From Monosporascus cannonballus (Eukaryota > Ascomycota > Sordariomycetes > Xylariales): a stretch of DNA of 64,000 nt. The notes beneath the pieces are model-generated. The model was not told the DNA's origin. It saw nothing but the letters and a program-made list of their open reading frames with translations, and made no database searches. Of this stretch, positions 60,221-64,000 are shown one piece after another. Every line of letters begins with the position of its first letter. Position 1 is the first letter of the stretch. The position numbers were made by a program, and so were the translations under genes. The DNA is taken from positions 124,001 through 188,000 of the forward strand of contig QJNS01000006.1 in the NCBI GenBank assembly GCA_004154925.1, read 5' to 3'.

Positions 60221-60381
60221 TATTATTACGGCATTAACAAACCGTCTTATTTAAGCCGCCGTTTCGCTATATGTACGCAAATATTACGCATTTTCTAAAT
60301 AGCTTTTTTCTTTTTTTTTGTACAATAACAAAATATCTTTTAGAAATCCAAGAAACGTACAGCGCCGTAACAGTTATAATA
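60221..60381 (+). repeat. Right LTR of family C
   Basis: This is the partner of 52985-53143, starting TATTATTACGG. The end is set where similarity stops, so it may be off by a few bases. Confidence 0.75.
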
Positions 60382-61152
60382 GATTTATTAACTGTGGAAG
60401 CGAGTATTCGACTTGCTTATATAGAACGTTATTACTTTATTAAATATATTGCTTTTTAACACAGATTTTTATAATATTTTATTCTTGTATTTTAATTAAT
60501 TATTTTAATATAAATTATATAAACTGCAAAAAGATAAACGAAACTAACCTTAAACTTTTAAATTAAAAAACGAAGTTTAAATTTATAATATGTAACTTTA
60601 TATGATATAAAAAGTATAACAATAAACGAATAAAAATTAACGAATCTTTAAATTCGTAAATATTAATAAAAAGTAATAAGAAATGAACTATAAAATAAAA
60701 TATAATATTATATATAAATGTGTTTTCTCGAGTTTTAACCAATTTTATAATTTAGCAAATTTATAACTTGTATAGTACTTTATAATAAATATTAAAATTA
60801 ACAAAATATTAAAATTTGCTAATAATAAATGGATTTAAAATAAATTTAAACAAAAAAACAAATTTGTAAAAATACATTAAGTTAATATAAAATTGCGTTT
60901 TATGTAATTGAAATACATTTAAAAATAACAATAAAACACAATGTTATAAAAGTATTTATAATTTAAGCTAATTAAAGATTTACTTATAACGCGTTATAAT
61001 AACAAATATAAATTAATTGTAGGTTTAAGCCTTGTTTTCTAGGCTAAGCCAAATATATAGAAAATTATTACACGATATAGTTTGTATAATAAATGCTATA
61101 TGCAGTATTTTTTAAATAAAATAATATGAGAATACAGCCTTTATAAGGATGA

Positions 61153-61171
61153 GGCTGGTAGCCGACCAGCC
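61153..61171. other. Short perfect hairpin in a GC-richer pocket
   Basis: GGCTGGT and ACCAGCC pair around a 5-nt loop. It lies in the only stretch of near-normal composition between 60.4 and 64 kb. It may mark the end of a small repeat. Confidence 0.6.
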
Positions 61172-61795
61172 ACCGATCATCCACCGATCCACTTACTAAT
61201 ATAAATCCACAATCTGGCAGCTAGTGGAAAACGCCAGATGGAAGTAACTTAATACACTTACTTCTTGGAATACGTTCTGTAACTGGTCGAAGATCACCTT
61301 ACCCAAACTTACAGTTGTTCATTATCTTACAAATAATTAATTAATAGTTTTTATGGCTAATAAAATAGAATTATAACTCTGATTTTAAAAATACTATTTA
61401 TATTAGTAATATAAGTAACTGTTAATAACTGTTACTATGTACTAGTAGTTCTACTTATACGAACAGTAACTGTATTTCACTATTCTATTCTTAAAAATAC
61501 TCGAGCGTCTCTTACCTTAGCTAGCTTAGATCACTCTAGCTCGCTTTCTAAATATACTACCATATGACGCTAAAACTTAATAAATCAATTCCTAACTTCT
61601 TGTAACGAGCTAATAAAGTCTGAATTAACATTGCGCGAATAAAGGTTTAGTTTTGACCATAGCTATCAGAATTGCTAATTTTATTTTTATTTTATTTTAT
61701 TACTTAAATAAAATAAAATTTTTATTAAAAAATTATTAACTCGCTAAATTAAATTCAACAAGTTTAATACTTTATAAAAATGTCGAATAAAGACT

Positions 61796-61815
61796 CATAT
61801 ATATATATATATATA
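61796..61815 (+). repeat. (TA)n microsatellite
   Basis: Alternating AT over about 20 bases. Confidence 0.9.
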
Positions 61816-62899
61816 ATGAAGTGGGGCAGAGTGTTACGCCTATAATCAGCCTCGACTAATCAAAAGACTTAAACCTTATATGTATATTAAGGAGTTTTTC
61901 TTCGCACATGGGTTTAATCCCAATAACACAACTATCACGACTACTACTTATCATATTTTTCAGAGCTTTAGTCATCAATGTTCAATACCATTAATATAGT
62001 CGGATTAAGTTCTTTATTTTAGTAATCCCTTTCTGCATTGTGATATAGCTTGTTTATCTGCACTGATCAGGACTAACTCTTTCGACTTTAATTTAATATT
62101 TTTTTTATTTTTCAAATTCAAATAAAAACGATTATAGTTAATTTTCAATCTAGCAAATACGTAATTATAATGTCTTCATAACTGCGATAATATAACTCCC
62201 GGTCGTAGCAGTATATATCGAGTCTTTTTAATATATTTAATAAAAGTAAAACCTGTTCGGCAATGTTTTTTAGCCGTACAAGTTATTATCATTACGTCGA
62301 ATTAATAAAAAGAATAAAATTAACGAAATTTAAAACGTTCTTATAGCTCTAACGTATCTGCTATAACTCGTACGAATAAAAACAATACTAGGTGAACTTT
62401 TTTAATTCAATTACTTTTACACTGCTTACATTACAGTAATATAGGCGATAGTTATATTATTTTAACTATAAAGACGTTTAGAATAAAAAACTTATTTAAA
62501 ACGAAAATTTTAACTTATTTTTTTAATAGTGCTATCAAATCAGATTTAATTAAAATTTATCTTTAACAGTATATTTTTATTTTATTGTAAATTATTATAA
62601 CTATTTTATTACTATATTACTAACAGAAGTTTTAAATATATATATATAAAACTATTATTACGAAACTAGAAGACTTTGTCGTAAAAATTTTTTTTTAAAG
62701 CCTAGTATAAATACGTGACAGCTAAATTTTAACTAAACGGTTTTTATCCGTTATAAAATAATCTAGATAATTGAAATAATTAGAATCAAACTATATAAAT
62801 TATATAAATCTTTAACGTATTTATTGTAAAGAAATTAAAAATATATGAAATACTACTTTATTTTTCAATATATATTTACTTAATTTCGTGTTTTAATTA

Positions 62900-64000
62900 T
62901 AAACCTAAGTTTATAATTAAACGGACTTTTATTTTAATCAAGATTTGGAAACTGTTTTAACAAATAAGTTATTGAATTATTTTTTGATTTATTATTATGT
63001 ATAAATTAACATCTTATTTCGGATATTATTTATACTTTTACGTAAATATATAACAAATTCGAATCTACATTTTATCTGTTTTTTAGTCTTTTGAAAAACT
63101 ATCGTTTTACCGCTGGATTTTCTAATACATATTAACAGGTATTGTCCGAATTATCGCAATCTATTATGGACGTAAATATCCTTTTATAATAATATCAAAA
63201 ACTGTATAGCTAATTTTGACTAATTTCTTTTTAAAGTCTGGTCGCCTGCTTAAGATATTAACTTTGCCGTTTTCTAAACCTTTTTTATAGATAATAACGA
63301 AATCGAATTTCGCCAATTTCTCTGCGTATTTTAATTATCGTTCTATAAGTTCTCTGGTCGTAATAAAACCGGTAAAATTCTGGTAATCTGTATAAATTTT
63401 AACCTAATGCAAATTTTCTTTTAGAAAATGCCTAAACCTTCGAATAACTACAATAATAGCCATAAATTCCTTATTTGGAAAACCGTAATTAAATTCGGCT
63501 CTTTTCAGTTTGTATAAAAATACGATAAAATATAATTTACTTTAATTATCTCGTTATCCGATTATTACGCATAACGCGTAATCCGAAATATCGGTTTTAA
63601 CTTAACGGGGCATACTGAATTGTATATAATTAATACTGGTTCGTTAATAATCGCTTTCTTAATTTCTTAGAATACCTTTTTTATTTCGGACGTCTATTTA
63701 AAATATTTTTTCTTTATAAGGTTGGTTAGGGGTATAATTATTTTGCTATAGTTTCGAATAAATTTTGCATAAAAATTGACAAATTTAAGAAATACCTGTA
63801 CCTCCTTAATTGTCCTTAGCGTTTGCCATTTTATAATTACAGCGATTTTTTTTAGAGTTTGTTCTGATATATCCTAGAGTGATAATATGTCCTAGATATT
63901 TTATTTTCTATATATGGAATTTATTTTTTCTGCGTTAATAAATAACTTTACGTCTTATAAAGATTGAAAATCTTGTAAATGTATTCTGTATATACTTTTT
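62900..64000 (-). mobile_element. Inverted partial copy of the family B Gypsy element
   Basis: The reverse complement matches the RT end to integrase start of the element at 45.7-52.5 kb. For example, its complement of 63793-63850 corresponds to about 49364-49425, and its complement of 63205-63420 to about 49805-50020, including the RNase H segment before a GCAGGCGA sequence. Both copies are decayed but differ at many C/T and G/A positions. The left boundary is approximate and the element runs out of the window to the right. Its orientation is opposite to the complete copy. Confidence 0.85.

Larger units (their letters stand above)
52985..60381 (+). mobile_element. RIP-degraded LTR retrotransposon with Gypsy reverse transcriptase (family C)
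   Basis: Direct repeats of about 160 bp begin at 52985 and 60221 and bound a 7.4-kb unit. Inside, on the plus strand, a Gypsy reverse transcriptase relic runs from about 55915 to 56470. It shows VNYCGLNNVIIK (usual VDYR.LN..T.K), FGADIY, FGLFEYL and a decayed YLDDILIY (as YLNNILIY near 56230). A YLGLIIF.D segment follows near 56370 and a LLVSK.LSA segment near 56530. The gag and integrase parts are too decayed to identify with confidence. A short A6G3 tract before the right repeat could be the polypurine tract, supporting plus orientation. No intact protein remains. Confidence 0.72.
60382..62899. other. AT-rich repeat-derived sequence, unassigned
   Basis: Very AT-rich with no coding relic that I can identify. 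A less mutated pocket (about 61140-61330) contains a perfect 7-bp hairpin. A (TA)n run lies at 61796-61815. Confidence 0.5.

Noticed and set aside
1..64000. CRISPR array, bacterial operons or ribosome binding sites
   Set aside because: Spliceosomal introns, fungal families and RIP show a eukaryotic genome; no regularly spaced repeats of CRISPR type were seen.
45131..64000. Mitochondrial or centromeric origin of the AT-rich block
   Set aside because: The retrotransposon domains and CpG-restricted cytosines are explained by RIP. No mitochondrial genes are present, and a centromere cannot be judged from sequence alone.

Overview
The window looks like a piece of a filamentous ascomycete (Pezizomycotina) genome. 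The genes carry short GT-AG introns (56-108 nt) with CTAAC/CTGAC-type branch sites. A Zn2Cys6 regulator, a two-gene maltose module and the fungal-type families DUF7730, DUF3405 and GT90 point the same way. The genome is two-speed: a roughly 41 kb block of normal base composition (about 4.3-45.1 kb) sits between very AT-rich blocks (1-4.3 kb and 45.1-64 kb). In the AT-rich blocks the surviving cytosines lie mostly in CpG and CpA is largely gone, as expected from repeat-induced point mutation (RIP). I cannot name the species; Sordariomycetes is only a guess.

Left AT block: the 3' half of a decayed Ty3/Gypsy element (RNase H, integrase, chromodomain; family A), a probable LTR, and a decayed pogo-type DDE transposase ending at 4304. 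Right AT block: a complete decayed chromodomain Gypsy element (family B, 45663-52493) with two 425-bp LTRs that carry 52-bp tandem repeats; a second LTR element (family C, 52985-60381) with about 160-bp LTRs and a Gypsy reverse transcriptase; and an inverted partial copy of family B at the right edge.

Gene block, left to right: Zn2Cys6 transcription factor (+), a frameshifted unknown gene (+), beta-carbonic anhydrase (+), GT90 glycosyltransferase pseudogene (-), nucleoside-monophosphate kinase (+), small secreted glycoprotein (-), CDP-diacylglycerol synthase (+), thiamine pyrophosphokinase (-), unknown frameshifted gene (-), MIA40 (+), alpha-glucosidase/maltase (-) divergent from a maltose-type permease (+), two DUF7730 paralogues (-,-), a gene-empty stretch of about 6 kb, and a DUF3405 membrane protein (-).

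The clearest functional unit is the divergent maltase-permease pair, which shares a 968-bp intergenic region containing repeated CGGAGT motifs and carbon-catabolite-type sites. The Zn2Cys6 factor 21 kb away is a possible but unproven regulator. Several housekeeping genes (CDS1, THI80, MIA40, carbonic anhydrase) show that the block is ordinary chromosome. Frameshifted genes are scattered among long intact ones. I found no convincing wholly new system. The best leads are the maltose promoter, the frame-preserving MIA40 intron, the DUF7730 pair, and the architecture of the RIP-degraded elements. All exon structures were inferred by eye from splice signals, reading frame and family conservation.
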